Origin: Paenibacillus sp. OV219
Lineage (GTDB): Bacteria; Bacillota; Bacilli; Paenibacillales; Paenibacillaceae
Direction: 5' to 3'
DNA: 64,000 bases
NCBI RefSeq assembly: GCF_900110075.1
Contig: NZ_FOCJ01000006.1
Coordinates: forward strand, 352,187 to 416,186
This document shows positions 17,666 to 26,763 of the stretch, in pieces. Below the pieces are notes generated by a model that was given only the letters and a program-made list of their open reading frames with translations, searched no databases and was not told where the DNA came from. The translations under genes were made by a program, and so were the position numbers. Positions within the stretch are counted from its first letter, which is position 1, and every line of letters begins with the position of its first letter.

Positions 17666-18421
17666 ATGTCGGCATGGTTTGAGCGGAGTTTTGGCTCTGA
17701 TTATATGATTGTGTACAGGCACCGGAATTGGGAGCAGGCGAAGCGTGAGGTGCAGCGGATGGCAGGCTGGCTAGAGCTTGCGCCCGGCGCGGCGATTCTC
17801 GATGTTGGCTGCGGCATGGGCAGGCATGCGCTTGCGCTTGCGCAGCTGGGATACGAAGTGACTGGCATCGACCTATCGCATGCGTTGCTGCAGAAAGCAC
17901 GCGAGAACAATGATGAGGGATTGATCAAAGAGCTCATCCAAGGCGATATGCGGGAGCTGCCGTTCGCAGACGTTACATTCGATGCGACGGTTAATTTGTT
18001 CACGTCATTCGGCTATTTCGAGGCGGAGGACGATAACAAGCGTGTGCTTGCTGAAATTCGCCGCGTGCTGAAACCCGATGGGGCATTTTTGATTGATTTT
18101 ATGAATGCAGCATTTGTGACAGCTAATCTTGTTCCACGTTCGGAACGTTTGGACGCGGAATCCGGCTTACATATTGAAGAGGTACGGTCCATCACGGAAG
18201 AGGGCTGGGTCGTTAAGCAAATCGCAATCGGCACAGGAGGCGATGAAGCGAGCGTTCAGCGCTACGAAGAGCGTGTCCGTTTGTTTCCGCTGGCTTGGTT
18301 TGAGAAGGCGCTGTCCGAGGCGGGGCTTACGCTGACACATGTGTATGGCGACTATGAGGGACTGGCGTATGATGAGCTGCACTCGCCTCGGCTGATCTTG
18401 AAAGGGAGGGCAAGCCATTGA
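17666..18421 (+). CDS. Class I SAM-dependent methyltransferase
   Basis: 251 residues. SAM-binding motif I is ILDVGCGMGRHALALAQLGY (about residues 39-58), followed by the acidic VTGIDLS. Post-motif segments are DMRELPFAD, NLFTSFGYF and EIRRVLKPDGAFLIDFMN. It is the ubiE/Methyltransf_11-25 fold; the substrate is unknown. GAGGGGAAT precedes ATG 17666. The stop overlaps the TTG start of the MBL hydrolase (18418-18421), so the two are co-translated. It is divergent from gerABC. Confidence 0.88.
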   Translation: MSAWFERSFGSDYMIVYRHRNWEQAKREVQRMAGWLELAPGAAILDVGCGMGRHALALAQLGYEVTGIDLSHALLQKARENNDEGLIKELIQGDMRELPFADVTFDATVNLFTSFGYFEAEDDNKRVLAEIRRVLKPDGAFLIDFMNAAFVTANLVPRSERLDAESGLHIEEVRSITEEGWVVKQIAIGTGGDEASVQRYEERVRLFPLAWFEKALSEAGLTLTHVYGDYEGLAYDELHSPRLILKGRASH

Positions 18422-19440
18422 GTGAAACGAGCAAGTCTCTAGTCACTAAAAGATGGCCTGGAGGCATTATTCAAGTGAAGGTGCCGCTGCCTTTCTCCTT
18501 GAAATATGTAAACAGCTATCTACTACATGACGAGCGGGGCTATACAATTGTGGATCCGGGATTGCACACACCGGAAGCGGTGCAAGCTTGGCAGGAAGCG
18601 TTGGATGCGAACGGCATCGCAATCGGTTCTATTCATACAATTGTACTGACGCATCAGCATCCCGATCATTACGGGCTTGCTGGATGGTTCCAAGAACAGA
18701 CAGGCGGCGCGCCGGTCTATATCTCCGAAGCCTCTTATGCGTATACGCAGAGGCTGTGGGGAAGCGATGCTGGAGCATCGTTTGCCGCAGATCTGACAGA
18801 GCTATACGAAGCGCATGGTATGCCGCAGCCAGTGCTGGATGAGATTGCGCCGCATCTGGACAGCTTTATTCCGAAGGTGTCGCCGCAGCCGAAGGTGACC
18901 TTCCTCGAAGCGGGGCAAACGATAGAGATGGGCGGTCTCTCCTGGCAGACCATCGATACGCCGGGCCATGCGAAGGGGCAGCTCTGCTTCTACGCATCCG
19001 ATGTAAAGCGAATGCTAGTCGGTGATCAGGTACTGCCCGATATTACTCCCAATATCAGCGTCGTCCCAGGCGACGGTGAAGATCAGCTGGAACAGTTTCT
19101 GGATAGTTTAGAACAGATTCGCAAGCTTGAGGTGGAGCTTGCTTTTCCCGGTCATCGCGATCCGTTCACTAACTATAAGGAGCGGATCGAACAGCTCATC
19201 GCGCATCATGAGCGAAGGCTGACTCAAATGTATAGTTTGATTCAAGCCGGCGCGAATACGGGTTATACGTTATGTATGCAGCTGTTTGGCGAGAGAATTG
19301 CCGGAAATACGCATAATTTGAGGTTCGCGATGTCAGAGACGCTTGCTCATTTGTTCCATCTGGAGAAGTGCGGGCGCATCGAACGAAGTCTACAGGATGC
19401 CAAGGTTTACTTTACAATGAGAACGGATCAGCAGCAGTAA
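18418..19440 (+). CDS. Metallo-beta-lactamase-fold hydrolase
   Basis: 340 residues. The metal-binding signature THQHPDHYGLAG (about residues 79-90) is the HxHxDH motif. DTPGHAKGQLCFY (about 180) gives the next His, VGDQVLPDI the bridging Asp and FPGHRDPF the last His. A C-terminal winged-helix-like tail (AGANTGYTLCMQLFG..LAHLFHLEKCGRIER) resembles the LACTB2-like/BLACT_WH group of thioester or nuclease-like hydrolases. TTG 18418 starts eight bases after GGGAGG and overlaps the methyltransferase stop. Cytosolic; substrate unknown. Confidence 0.87.
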   Translation: MSETSKSLVTKRWPGGIIQVKVPLPFSLKYVNSYLLHDERGYTIVDPGLHTPEAVQAWQEALDANGIAIGSIHTIVLTHQHPDHYGLAGWFQEQTGGAPVYISEASYAYTQRLWGSDAGASFAADLTELYEAHGMPQPVLDEIAPHLDSFIPKVSPQPKVTFLEAGQTIEMGGLSWQTIDTPGHAKGQLCFYASDVKRMLVGDQVLPDITPNISVVPGDGEDQLEQFLDSLEQIRKLEVELAFPGHRDPFTNYKERIEQLIAHHERRLTQMYSLIQAGANTGYTLCMQLFGERIAGNTHNLRFAMSETLAHLFHLEKCGRIERSLQDAKVYFTMRTDQQQ

Positions 19441-19516
19441 AAAGTTTCCTTTACTCGCTCGCAAATGCGGTATAATGGATGCGTCAATGTTCGAGAGAAA
19501 AGGAGCTTAGCCGACT

Positions 19517-20911
19517 ATGCACGCATCAAGGTCTGAAACACATCAGCACCAGAAGAAGCAGCGCTCGCGCCGGTTGAAAAGGCTGCTCACAATCAATATC
19601 GTTATGCTGTTCATCATAGGCTCGCTTGCTGTTGTCTATTTCGTGCAGCGGCAGGATGGGACAGAGAAGCTGGACATCGCTTCGGGTAATGGAAGCGGAG
19701 CTAACACGAGTAATTCTGGCGACGGCAATAATGCTGCGACAGAGAATAGCAACTCATCGAATGCATCCGCAGACGGTGGAACGAATTCGAATTCGGATGC
19801 CGCTACAAATGAGGCTGCGAGTGATTCAGGGACTAATGCTGATAGCTCAGATGAAGCCAATCAGGGCGAGCAGAAGCCAGCAGCGGATCAAGAGTCGTCT
19901 GATGGGGCGGATGATTCAAACTCAGGTTCAGGATCGGCAGTTACGTCCACCGGTTCGACGCCTAGTGATTCTATCACTCTTTCTTTTGCAGGAGATGTAT
20001 TGCTCGCAGCAACGGTCGAAAATTTAATGCTGAAGAACGGATACGATTATCCGTATACATACGTTCAGCCGTTTCTGCAAAAGCCGGACTTAATGGCGGT
20101 GAATCTCGAAACGCCGGTAACGACGAGAGGGACACCTGCTCAGAAGAAACAATATGTGTATAAATCCTCACCGGATGCGCTTCCAGCATTGAAGGCTTCG
20201 GGAATTGACGTCGTCAATCTGGCGAACAACCATACGATGGACCAAGGCGAAGAGGGGCTGCTCGATACGATTGGCCACCTCGATTCCGCTGCCATTCCGA
20301 ATATGGGGGCGGGCCGCGACGATGCAGAGGCGTTCAAGCCGGTACTGCTTGAAGCCAAAGGCATCAGCGTTGCGTATATCGGACTATCGCGGGTTATTCC
20401 GGAAGGCTCGTGGAAAGCGGCTAAGGATCATCCGGGTCTAGCTGAGACGTATGATTCCACCCGAGCTGTGAAAGCGATCCAGGATGCGAAGAAACAAGCG
20501 GATCTTGTTGTCGTTATGGTGCATTGGGGCATTGAACGTGAAGATAACCCGAATGATGACCAAAAACGCTTGGCGCATGAATATATTGATGCAGGAGCCG
20601 ATTTGGTCATTGGCAGTCATCCTCATACTTTACAAGGCTTCGAATCGTATAAAGGCAAGTGGATTGCGTACAGCTTAGGCAATTTTATATTCCCAGGCAT
20701 GCCGCCGGATAAAACGAAAGATACCGGTGTTGTTGATGCGCGGTGCAGTGTAGATGGCAAGTGCTCGCTGCTCATGCATCCGATGCGCGCAAATCAGTCC
20801 CAGCCTGCACCACTTACAGGTGATGAGGCGGCTGCACTCCTTGCTCGCATCTCTGCGATTTCAATTCATGCGTCGATTGACGCTGCAGGTAACGTGAAGC
20901 CGAAGGAGTGA
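19517..20911 (+). CDS. CapA-family protein (PgsA-like), membrane-anchored
   Basis: 464 residues. A basic N-terminus and one membrane helix (about 27-45) precede a low-complexity Asn/Ser/Asp/Gly-rich linker (about 55-155). The CapA metallophosphatase-like domain follows: SFAGDVLLAATVE (about 156), VNLETPVT, NLANNHTMDQGEEGLLDT, HWGIERED and GSHPHTLQGFE. CapA/PgsA proteins take part in poly-gamma-glutamate export or anchoring. No pgsB/pgsC neighbours are present, so polyglutamate involvement is not shown. The domain would face the outside. GAGCTTAG-type weak ribosome binding sequence precedes ATG 19517. Its end overlaps the next open frame. Confidence 0.88.
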   Translation: MHASRSETHQHQKKQRSRRLKRLLTINIVMLFIIGSLAVVYFVQRQDGTEKLDIASGNGSGANTSNSGDGNNAATENSNSSNASADGGTNSNSDAATNEAASDSGTNADSSDEANQGEQKPAADQESSDGADDSNSGSGSAVTSTGSTPSDSITLSFAGDVLLAATVENLMLKNGYDYPYTYVQPFLQKPDLMAVNLETPVTTRGTPAQKKQYVYKSSPDALPALKASGIDVVNLANNHTMDQGEEGLLDTIGHLDSAAIPNMGAGRDDAEAFKPVLLEAKGISVAYIGLSRVIPEGSWKAAKDHPGLAETYDSTRAVKAIQDAKKQADLVVVMVHWGIEREDNPNDDQKRLAHEYIDAGADLVIGSHPHTLQGFESYKGKWIAYSLGNFIFPGMPPDKTKDTGVVDARCSVDGKCSLLMHPMRANQSQPAPLTGDEAAALLARISAISIHASIDAAGNVKPKE

Positions 20912-20919
20912 ATGATCGA

Positions 20920-21660
20920 ATGCTCAATCCTTGTGTTGCCCATAGGGGAGCATCCGGGCTTGCGCCGGAGAATACGATGGCTGCTTTTCGGGAGGCGATG
21001 CGCTTTCCTTTCGTGCAGTGGATTGAACTGGATGTTCAGCTGTCCAAAGACGGCATTCCCGTCGTGATACACGATGATACGCTCAGGAGGACGGCAAGAA
21101 CATCCGGCAAGGTGAACGATTATACGGCGGAGCAGCTCGGGAAGCTTGATGCCGGAAGCTGGTTTGATAAAGCTTTTTCCGGGGAGGGCATTCCGACTCT
21201 GGAGCAGGTCATGCTTGAAACCATTGGCCGCTGCCGTCTTAATATCGAACTTAAAACGTACAGCGGACGTTATCCCGGCATCGAGAAGAAGGTCGTCGAA
21301 CTGTTAAACAAGCACAGTCTCCAGCATGACTCGGTTATTACTTCATTCGATCGTGAGGCGCTGCGTATCGTGCGCTCGTTAACGGCAGATGTACGCACGG
21401 GGCTCATTTTGGATGCATCGCCATGGACGCTTGTGCAGGACTTGAAACAGCTAGGCGCGACGTTGTTGTCTATCGGCTACACGCATGTTTCAAATCAGCT
21501 GTTGGAACAGCTGCAAGGAGCGGGAGTTGCAGTTATGGCGTGGACGGTCAATGATGCGCCAATGATGAAACGGCTTGGCAGTATGGATCCAAATTTAATG
21601 ATTTGTACGAATTATCCAGATCGCTTCCAGCAGGCTGCGACAGCAGGTAAGGAGCAATAG
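20920..21660 (+). CDS. Glycerophosphodiester phosphodiesterase
   Basis: Hydrolyses glycerophosphodiesters to glycerol-3-phosphate and an alcohol; cytosolic UgpQ-like form without signal peptide. 246 residues. GDPD residues are clear: AHRGASGLAPENT (residues 6-18), ELDVQLSKDG (Glu-x-Asp, about 39) and VIHDDTLRRT (catalytic His). NIELKTY and MAWTVND lie later in the barrel. ATG 20920 follows AAGGAG (20903-20908) by 11 bases. A GTG at 20908 overlapping the CapA stop sits on that ribosome binding site itself and is unlikely. Operon with the CapA-like gene. Confidence 0.9.
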   Translation: MLNPCVAHRGASGLAPENTMAAFREAMRFPFVQWIELDVQLSKDGIPVVIHDDTLRRTARTSGKVNDYTAEQLGKLDAGSWFDKAFSGEGIPTLEQVMLETIGRCRLNIELKTYSGRYPGIEKKVVELLNKHSLQHDSVITSFDREALRIVRSLTADVRTGLILDASPWTLVQDLKQLGATLLSIGYTHVSNQLLEQLQGAGVAVMAWTVNDAPMMKRLGSMDPNLMICTNYPDRFQQAATAGKEQ

Positions 21661-21668
21661 AAATAAAG

Positions 21669-21705
21669 AGAGACCGGCCATCACATCAAGTGATAGCCGG
21701 TCTCT
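21669..21705. terminator. Bidirectional terminator between GDPD and HD-GYP genes
   Basis: AGAGACCGGC (21669-21678) pairs perfectly with GCCGGTCTCT (21696-21705). An inner ATCAC/GTGAT pairing extends the stem. It serves two convergent genes. Confidence 0.8.
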
Positions 21706-21709
21706 TCGG

Positions 21710-22846
21710 TTATTGATCGCGATAACGGTTGCGGATATCAAGAATGGCGGGCAGCTGCTCGTTTAGCACATCAACGAGTCGGGCTTCGAAATGGCGATCG
21801 CGCTCCTCATTGAACAAGATGAGAATACGCTCAAGCTCCCACGCTTTCTTATAGACCCGTTCGCTGCCGAGCGCATCGAATACGTCAGCAATTGCAGTGA
21901 TGCGGCCATACAGATGGATTTCTTCACCTTTCAGCCCTTGGGGGTAGCCGGTCCCGTTCCATTTCTCGTGATGCTCGTAGGCGACAATTGCGGCAGTCTT
22001 GAGCAGCTCACGGTCGGAGTTCTTGAGCAGATTGTAGCCAATCGTCGTATGGTTCTTCATCTGCTCGAATTCTTCCTCGGTCAGCTTGCCCGGCTTGTTC
22101 AGCACGGAATCAGGGATGGCGACCTTGCCGATATCATGCATTGGTGAAACAAGCTTGAGCAGTTCTGCTTCCTCTTGGGACAGGCCGTAGCCGAGCGCGA
22201 GTATGTAGGAGTATTCTGCAACGCGTTTAACGTGGTTGCCTGTTTCCTTGGAACGGCTCTCGCCGATTTCACCCATTGTAAAAATAATTTCGCGCTGCGT
22301 AGCGACGATCTCCTCGTGCAGCATGACGGATTCGAGCGATTTGCCCGCATAGGAAGCGGCCAGTTTCAGCTGCTCCAGATCCCGATCGGTGAAAACAGCT
22401 TGCGGCGTTAATTTATTAATAGCCTGGTAGGCGCCGATGATGCTGCCATCATTGCCGACGAACGGCACGGTGATGAGCGATTTGGTCACGTAGCCGGTTC
22501 TTAAGTCATTCGCATCGTTGTGGCGAGGGTCTTGGTATGCATCCTCAATCAACAAATTCTCGCCCGTCATGATAGAATGGCCGACGAAGCCCGATCCGAG
22601 CGGTTGGCGGATCTCGCTCACGCCGTGCGCAATGGTTGTGAATAACTCCCCGCGGTTGCGGTCAATAAGCCATACGGTGCACCTGTCAGCCAATATCATT
22701 TCACGGCCCATATCAGCCATTAGAAGAAGTACGCTCTTCAGGCTTCGCTGGCTGCCGATTTTAGCGGTATAATCAAAGATAATGCGAAGGAGTTCTTCCG
22801 GCGTTCTCTCATTTGCAACCGGTGATGAATCAATTTCTAGGTTCAT
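21710..22846 (-). CDS. GAF / HD-GYP domain protein, putative cyclic-di-GMP phosphodiesterase
   Basis: 378 residues. An N-terminal GAF sensor (about 20-175, with DRCTVWLIDRNRGELFTTIAHG) is joined to an HD-GYP domain (about 190-345). The latter carries NHVKRVAEYSY, the HD pair in PMHDIGKVAIPDSVLNKPGKL, HTTIGYNLL, and YEHHEKWNGTGYPQGLKG (the GYP motif), plus ITAIADVFDAL. HD-GYP proteins degrade c-di-GMP; all visible metal ligands are intact, so activity is plausible. ATG 22846 is preferred because AAGGAG lies 12 bases upstream. The frame opens at 22930 but has no ribosome binding site there. Soluble; the GAF ligand is unknown. Confidence 0.87.
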   Translation of the reverse strand: MNLEIDSSPVANERTPEELLRIIFDYTAKIGSQRSLKSVLLLMADMGREMILADRCTVWLIDRNRGELFTTIAHGVSEIRQPLGSGFVGHSIMTGENLLIEDAYQDPRHNDANDLRTGYVTKSLITVPFVGNDGSIIGAYQAINKLTPQAVFTDRDLEQLKLAASYAGKSLESVMLHEEIVATQREIIFTMGEIGESRSKETGNHVKRVAEYSYILALGYGLSQEEAELLKLVSPMHDIGKVAIPDSVLNKPGKLTEEEFEQMKNHTTIGYNLLKNSDRELLKTAAIVAYEHHEKWNGTGYPQGLKGEEIHLYGRITAIADVFDALGSERVYKKAWELERILILFNEERDRHFEARLVDVLNEQLPAILDIRNRYRDQ

Positions 22847-22987
22847 TTGGGGTGAGCTCTCCTTATCTGCAATACTCTGGTTAGAGGTATATCGTACTAA
22901 AATGTGACAAAATTTTAGGTAGTTCGACATAAGACTTCAACGCGAAGTTGAAAAATCCTTCTTTTGGTATAGGAAAGGAAATTACGT

Positions 22988-23836
22988 ATGACGGATATGT
23001 ACTCTTCTTCTCTAGCAGGCCGTGTGCTCATTGGCCTTATCGGCAGCTTGATTCTCGCTGGCGGTGCCAATCGGCTGCGCTCATTGTCTGCTTCAGGCGC
23101 GTGGTCAGCCATTGTGATGGGGACCTGCTATGTAGCGCTTGGCGGTCCATTCTGGTTCGGCTCGCTGATTGCCTTCTTCGTCTCTTCTTCGCTGCTCTCA
23201 AAGTGGAAGAAGCGGCATAGAAAGAAGAGGAAGGCGGAAGCCAACTATGCTAAGAGCGGCAGGAGGGATTGGCTGCAGGTATGGGCTAACGGCGGGCTCG
23301 GCCTGCTGCTGTGCGGAGGGCATGCGCTGTGGCCGCATAGCAGCTGGGCTTTTGCGTTCGTCGGCGTCATGGCTGCCGTGAACGCGGATACATGGGCGAC
23401 GGAGATCGGCGCCTTAAGCGCGGCTGCTCCGCGCTCCATCCTTAGCGGCCGGCGCGTCGCGGCCGGCACGAGCGGCGGCATCACGCCGCTCGGCAGCGGC
23501 GCCGCGCTCGCTGGCGCCGCATTCATTGGCGCTGTCGCGGCGCTGCTTGCGGCCGCGCCGCCAGCGCCTGCTGGCGCTTTGCCGGGCGGGGCGCTGCTCG
23601 CCGCCGCGGCGGTCGCCGGCACGGCCGGCGCTTTCGCCGATTCGCTGCTCGGCGCCACCGTGCAAGCGATGTACCGCTGCCGCGTGTGCGGCAGCGAGAC
23701 GGAGCGCGCCGAGCACTGCGGCGCCGCTGCCGAGCGGGTGCGCGGCTTCGCCGCGATGACCAACGATGCGGTGAACCTCGCATCGTCCGCGCTCGCGGGC
23801 TTGCTCGCGTGGCTGATCGGCAGCTTGCTGACCTAG
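22988..23836 (+). CDS. DUF92-family integral membrane protein
   Basis: 282 residues. Hydrophobic helices cover most of the chain, separated by a basic loop (KWKKRHRKKRKAE, about 71-83). DUF92 signatures include AVNADTWATEIGALS (about 134), GTSGGITPLG and, at the C-terminus, CRVCGSETERAEHCG and MTNDAVNLASSALAG. The family contains plant phytyl-phosphate kinase VTE6 and CTP-dependent isoprenoid/dolichol kinase-like proteins, so a prenyl-phosphate kinase role is possible but unproven. The 3' half (from about 23410) is far richer in GC than the 5' half, and a GC-rich repeat array begins 30 bases after the stop. AAAGGAAA precedes ATG 22988. Confidence 0.85.
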   Translation: MTDMYSSSLAGRVLIGLIGSLILAGGANRLRSLSASGAWSAIVMGTCYVALGGPFWFGSLIAFFVSSSLLSKWKKRHRKKRKAEANYAKSGRRDWLQVWANGGLGLLLCGGHALWPHSSWAFAFVGVMAAVNADTWATEIGALSAAAPRSILSGRRVAAGTSGGITPLGSGAALAGAAFIGAVAALLAAAPPAPAGALPGGALLAAAAVAGTAGAFADSLLGATVQAMYRCRVCGSETERAEHCGAAAERVRGFAAMTNDAVNLASSALAGLLAWLIGSLLT

Positions 23837-23859
23837 CGCAGCAAGCTGCCCGCGCTCAA

Positions 23860-24725
23860 GCCCCTGAGCCGCCAACCCACGGCTCCAACCCGAATCCGCG
23901 CCCCTGAGCCGTCACACCTCGGCTCCAACCCGAATCCGTGCCCCTGGAGCCGCCAACCCTCGGCTCCACCCGAATCCGCGCCTCTGAGGTGTCACACCTC
24001 GGCTCCAACCCGAATCCGCGCCCCTGAGTCGTCAACCCACGGCTCCAACCCGAATCCGCGCCCCTGAGCCCCCAACCCACGGCTCCAACCCGCATCCCGC
24101 CCCTGAGGTGTCACACCTCGGCTCCAACCCGAATCCGCGCCCCTGAGCCGTCACACCTCGGCTCCAGCCCGAATCCGCGCCCCTGAGCCGCCAACCCACG
24201 GCTCCAGCCCGAATCCGCGCCCCTGAGCCGCCAACCCACGGCTCCACCTGCATCCGCGCCTCTGAGCCGCCATCCCTCGGCTCGAACCCGAATCCGCGCC
24301 CCTGAGCCGTCACACCTCGGCTCGAACCCGCATCCGCGCCCCTGAGCCCCCAACCCACGGCTCCAACCCGAATCCGCGCCCCTGAGCCCCCAACCCACGG
24401 CTCGAACCCGCATCCGCGCCCCTGGAGCCGCCAACGCTCGGCTCCACCCGAATCCGCGCCTCTGAGCCGTCACCCCTCGGCTCGAACCCGCATCCGCGCC
24501 CCTGAGCCGCCAACCCACGGCTCCAGCCTGCATCCGCGCCCCTGAGCCGCCGCCCCTCGGCTCCAACCCGCATCCCGCCCCTGAGACGTCACACCTCGGC
24601 TCCATCGGCTCCAACCCGAATCCGCGCCCCTAAGCCGCCAACCCACGGCTCGAACCCGCATCCGCGCCCCTGAGCCGCCAACCCACGGCTCCAACCCGCA
24701 TCCCGCCCCCCGCCCCCTGAGCCGC
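23860..24725. repeat. Tandem array of ~21 hairpin-forming 40-bp units
   Basis: Units begin with GAGCC-like sequence at 23866, 23906, 23947, 23986, 24026, 24066, 24105 and so on to 24719, with periods of 39-41. One 48-base unit at 24583 contains an 8-base duplication (GGCTCCAT/CGGCTCC). The typical unit is GAGCCG, an 8-base loop, CGGCTC, then CAACCCGAATCCGCGCCCCT. Nearly every copy keeps the GAGCCG/CGGCTC inverted repeat. Where the left arm is GAGGTG, an alternative CACCTC partner appears. The array fills most of the gap 23837-24974. Open frames across it on the minus strand are by-products of its lack of stops. Confidence 0.92.
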
Positions 24726-24822
24726 CTCGTTCTCAAGGCATCCTCCCCCAGCTTCGCTCTTCACTACTTCGACCGCAAACTTTGTAATATTTTCGCAATA
24801 TTCACCCATTAGGCTTTGAAAA

Positions 24823-24835
24823 CGGTTATAATCAA
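24823..24835 (+). promoter_or_regulatory. Possible promoter of the ABC operon
   Basis: A consensus TATAAT lies in GGTTATAATC near 24827-24832, just beyond the repeat array. No convincing -35 at 17 bases; TTCACC about 20 bases upstream is the best candidate. From here to 24974 I see only AT-rich leader. Confidence 0.35.
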
Positions 24836-24974
24836 CTCCATATTAGGTGGATTGCTTCTCGTTGCTGCCAAATTAGAAGGTTGACAGCATATAGCTGCCC
24901 TAGTATCCTAACTCTTATAGTAAAAATTTACAGATTATGAGAAGCAAAGGGAATAGGAAGGAGAATGGCTGCCT

Positions 24975-25694
24975 GTGATAATCACTACGGCGGAATCGTC
25001 AACACCTTTGAATCAGCCGCTGCTGAGAGCTGTTAATGTAAAGAAGGTGTTTGGTCGCGGCGACAATTCTGTAACCGCTGTCAATAATATTAATTTGACC
25101 ATTAACAAGGGTTCCATGATCGCACTCAAGGGGCGTTCAGGATCAGGGAAGACTACGCTCCTCAACCTGCTTGCCGCTCTCGATCAGCCGACTGAAGGCG
25201 AAGTTTTCTTCAACGGGCAAGTTATTTCCAAGCTGCCAGAGAAGCAGCGCAGTCATTGGCGTCGCACTCATCTTGGACTCGTTTTCCAAGCATTCGGTCT
25301 CATTCCACTCATGTCAGCGTATGAGAATGTCGAGTTTGGCCTCCGCATTGCTGGCAATGACAGCAAGCTGAACAAAGCGCAAGCGGAACGCGCGCTCGAA
25401 TGGGTAGGGATGAAGTCAAGGATGAAGCATCGTCCGCCTGAGTTATCCGGAGGCGAGCAGCAGCGCGTTGCAATAGCTAGGGCGATAGCCCATCAGCCGA
25501 TTCTTCTGCTCGCGGATGAGCCAACGGCCGAGCTAGACAGCCGTATGGGATTGCAAGTCATTAAAGTGTTTCGCGACCTCGTAGAGAATCATGGCATGAC
25601 AGTCGTTATGACGACACACGACCCAAGCATCATGGAAATCGTTGATCACGTTATAGCATTGGAGGATGGACAGATTGTCACTCAGTCGAACTAG
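24975..25694 (+). CDS. ABC transporter ATP-binding protein (MacB/LolD-like)
   Basis: 239 residues, one complete nucleotide-binding domain. Walker A is GRSGSGKTTLLN (about 54), the Q-loop region is VFQAFGLIPLMSAYENVEF, the signature [16 protein letters not shown] (about 156), Walker [15 protein letters not shown] and the H-loop TTHD. GTG 24975 follows AAGGAG by 11 bases. The 3' end overlaps the start of the lipoprotein adaptor, so the four genes 24975-30531 form an operon. It is the first of two different ATPases in the system. Confidence 0.92.
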   Translation: MIITTAESSTPLNQPLLRAVNVKKVFGRGDNSVTAVNNINLTINKGSMIALKGRSGSGKTTLLNLLAALDQPTEGEVFFNGQVISKLPEKQRSHWRRTHLGLVFQAFGLIPLMSAYENVEFGLRIAGNDSKLNKAQAERALEWVGMKSRMKHRPPELSGGEQQRVAIARAIAHQPILLLADEPTAELDSRMGLQVIKVFRDLVENHGMTVVMTTHDPSIMEIVDHVIALEDGQIVTQSN

Positions 25695-26727
25695 TCTAAC
25701 TCGTAATCGTCGCCGCACCATATTGAAGCAAACCGCGGCTTTGCTTGCGTGCGCATCTCTATTATCCGGCTGCTCGCTGCTGCCGCAGAAGGAGCTGAAC
25801 ATTCAGCCTCCGCTCGTGAAGCCAGTTGCAGAGAAGGTCGATGCAATTGAAGTGAAGAAAGCAGCGATTGAATCGAAATTTACCGGCGTTGCTACCGTAG
25901 CATCGAGCAATAATGTCCCGTTATTTTATAAGGAAAGCGGCAGATTGAAAGAGCTTTACGTTAAACAAGGCGATAAAGTAAAAGCAGGAGACTTGATCGC
26001 TGAGCTTGACATGGGTGACTTTGACCTGCGAATGAATCTAGAGAAGCTAAACCTGGAGCGTGCTCAGATTGAGCTGCACAGCGCTAGGGTGAACGGCGTA
26101 ACCGGGACAAGCCTGCGTATGAAAGAAATTGATTTAGAACGCGAACAGTTGATGATGGACTCCCTGAAAGAGCAGTATGATTCGGCGAAGCTGATTTCTC
26201 CAATTAGCGGTGAAATTTCTTATGCAGATGTGAAGTCGCCTGGCGACGGATTAAACGGCTATACGCCGCTTGTAACGATAGCGGATCCGACTAAGATGTG
26301 GCTCGTTCATACTGCGGATGATGGGAAGACGCTCTCGGCCATTCAGAAAGACATGCAAGTAGCCGTGACGATCGACAATAATAAATACCAAGGTAAAGTC
26401 GTGCAGTCGCCATCAGATGCTCCGCTAACAGGCAATAAGGATGTTGATGAGCGGAATACGAGACTGCTCTATATTGAGATCACGACCAAAGGTGCAAAGC
26501 TTGAACTTGGCAAATCGGCCGAAATCACGATTAGTCTTCAGAAGCATGACAACGTAATCGTAATTCCGAAGAGCGGTCTCAGGACGTACCTTGGCCGTAC
26601 GTATGTGCAAGTCATTGACGGTGACCGCCGCAAAGAAATTGATGTACAGCCTGGCATCACGACTTCGACTGAAGTCGAGATCGTCAAAGGGCTTGATCCC
26701 GGGAAGTTAGTTGTCTTAAATAACTAG
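25675..26727 (+). CDS. HlyD-type adaptor lipoprotein of an ABC exporter
   Basis: 350 residues from TTG 25675, which stands nine bases after GGAGG. An ATG at 25666 touches that GGAGG and is less likely. A basic N-terminus, a hydrophobic stretch and the lipobox LLSGC (Cys about residue 33) mark an exported lipoprotein. The mature part has a lipoyl/barrel-sandwich hybrid segment (VPLFYKESGRLKELYVKQGDKVKAG, quoted in part: GRLKELYVKQGDKVKAG), a short coiled-coil (about 110-160) and beta-barrel regions (VVIPKSGLRTYLGRTYVQV). Gram-positive adaptors of this kind pair with MacB/FtsX-like permeases. The start overlaps the upstream ATPase gene by 20 bases. Confidence 0.87.
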   Translation: MSLSRTSLTRNRRRTILKQTAALLACASLLSGCSLLPQKELNIQPPLVKPVAEKVDAIEVKKAAIESKFTGVATVASSNNVPLFYKESGRLKELYVKQGDKVKAGDLIAELDMGDFDLRMNLEKLNLERAQIELHSARVNGVTGTSLRMKEIDLEREQLMMDSLKEQYDSAKLISPISGEISYADVKSPGDGLNGYTPLVTIADPTKMWLVHTADDGKTLSAIQKDMQVAVTIDNNKYQGKVVQSPSDAPLTGNKDVDERNTRLLYIEITTKGAKLELGKSAEITISLQKHDNVIVIPKSGLRTYLGRTYVQVIDGDRRKEIDVQPGITTSTEVEIVKGLDPGKLVVLNN

Positions 26728-26763
26728 TTCGATAGCGTACTAGAAGAGGGTGAACAGGAAACG

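Noticed and set aside
23860..24725. CRISPR array
   Set aside because: Units are contiguous and all variable positions are shared among units; there are no unique spacers and no cas genes.
23856..24736. Long minus-strand open frames with Arg/Gly/Trp-rich repeating protein
   Set aside because: They run through the 40-bp array in several frames at once. The period is not a multiple of three, so the protein repeat is just three DNA units, and there is no ribosome binding site. Not coding.
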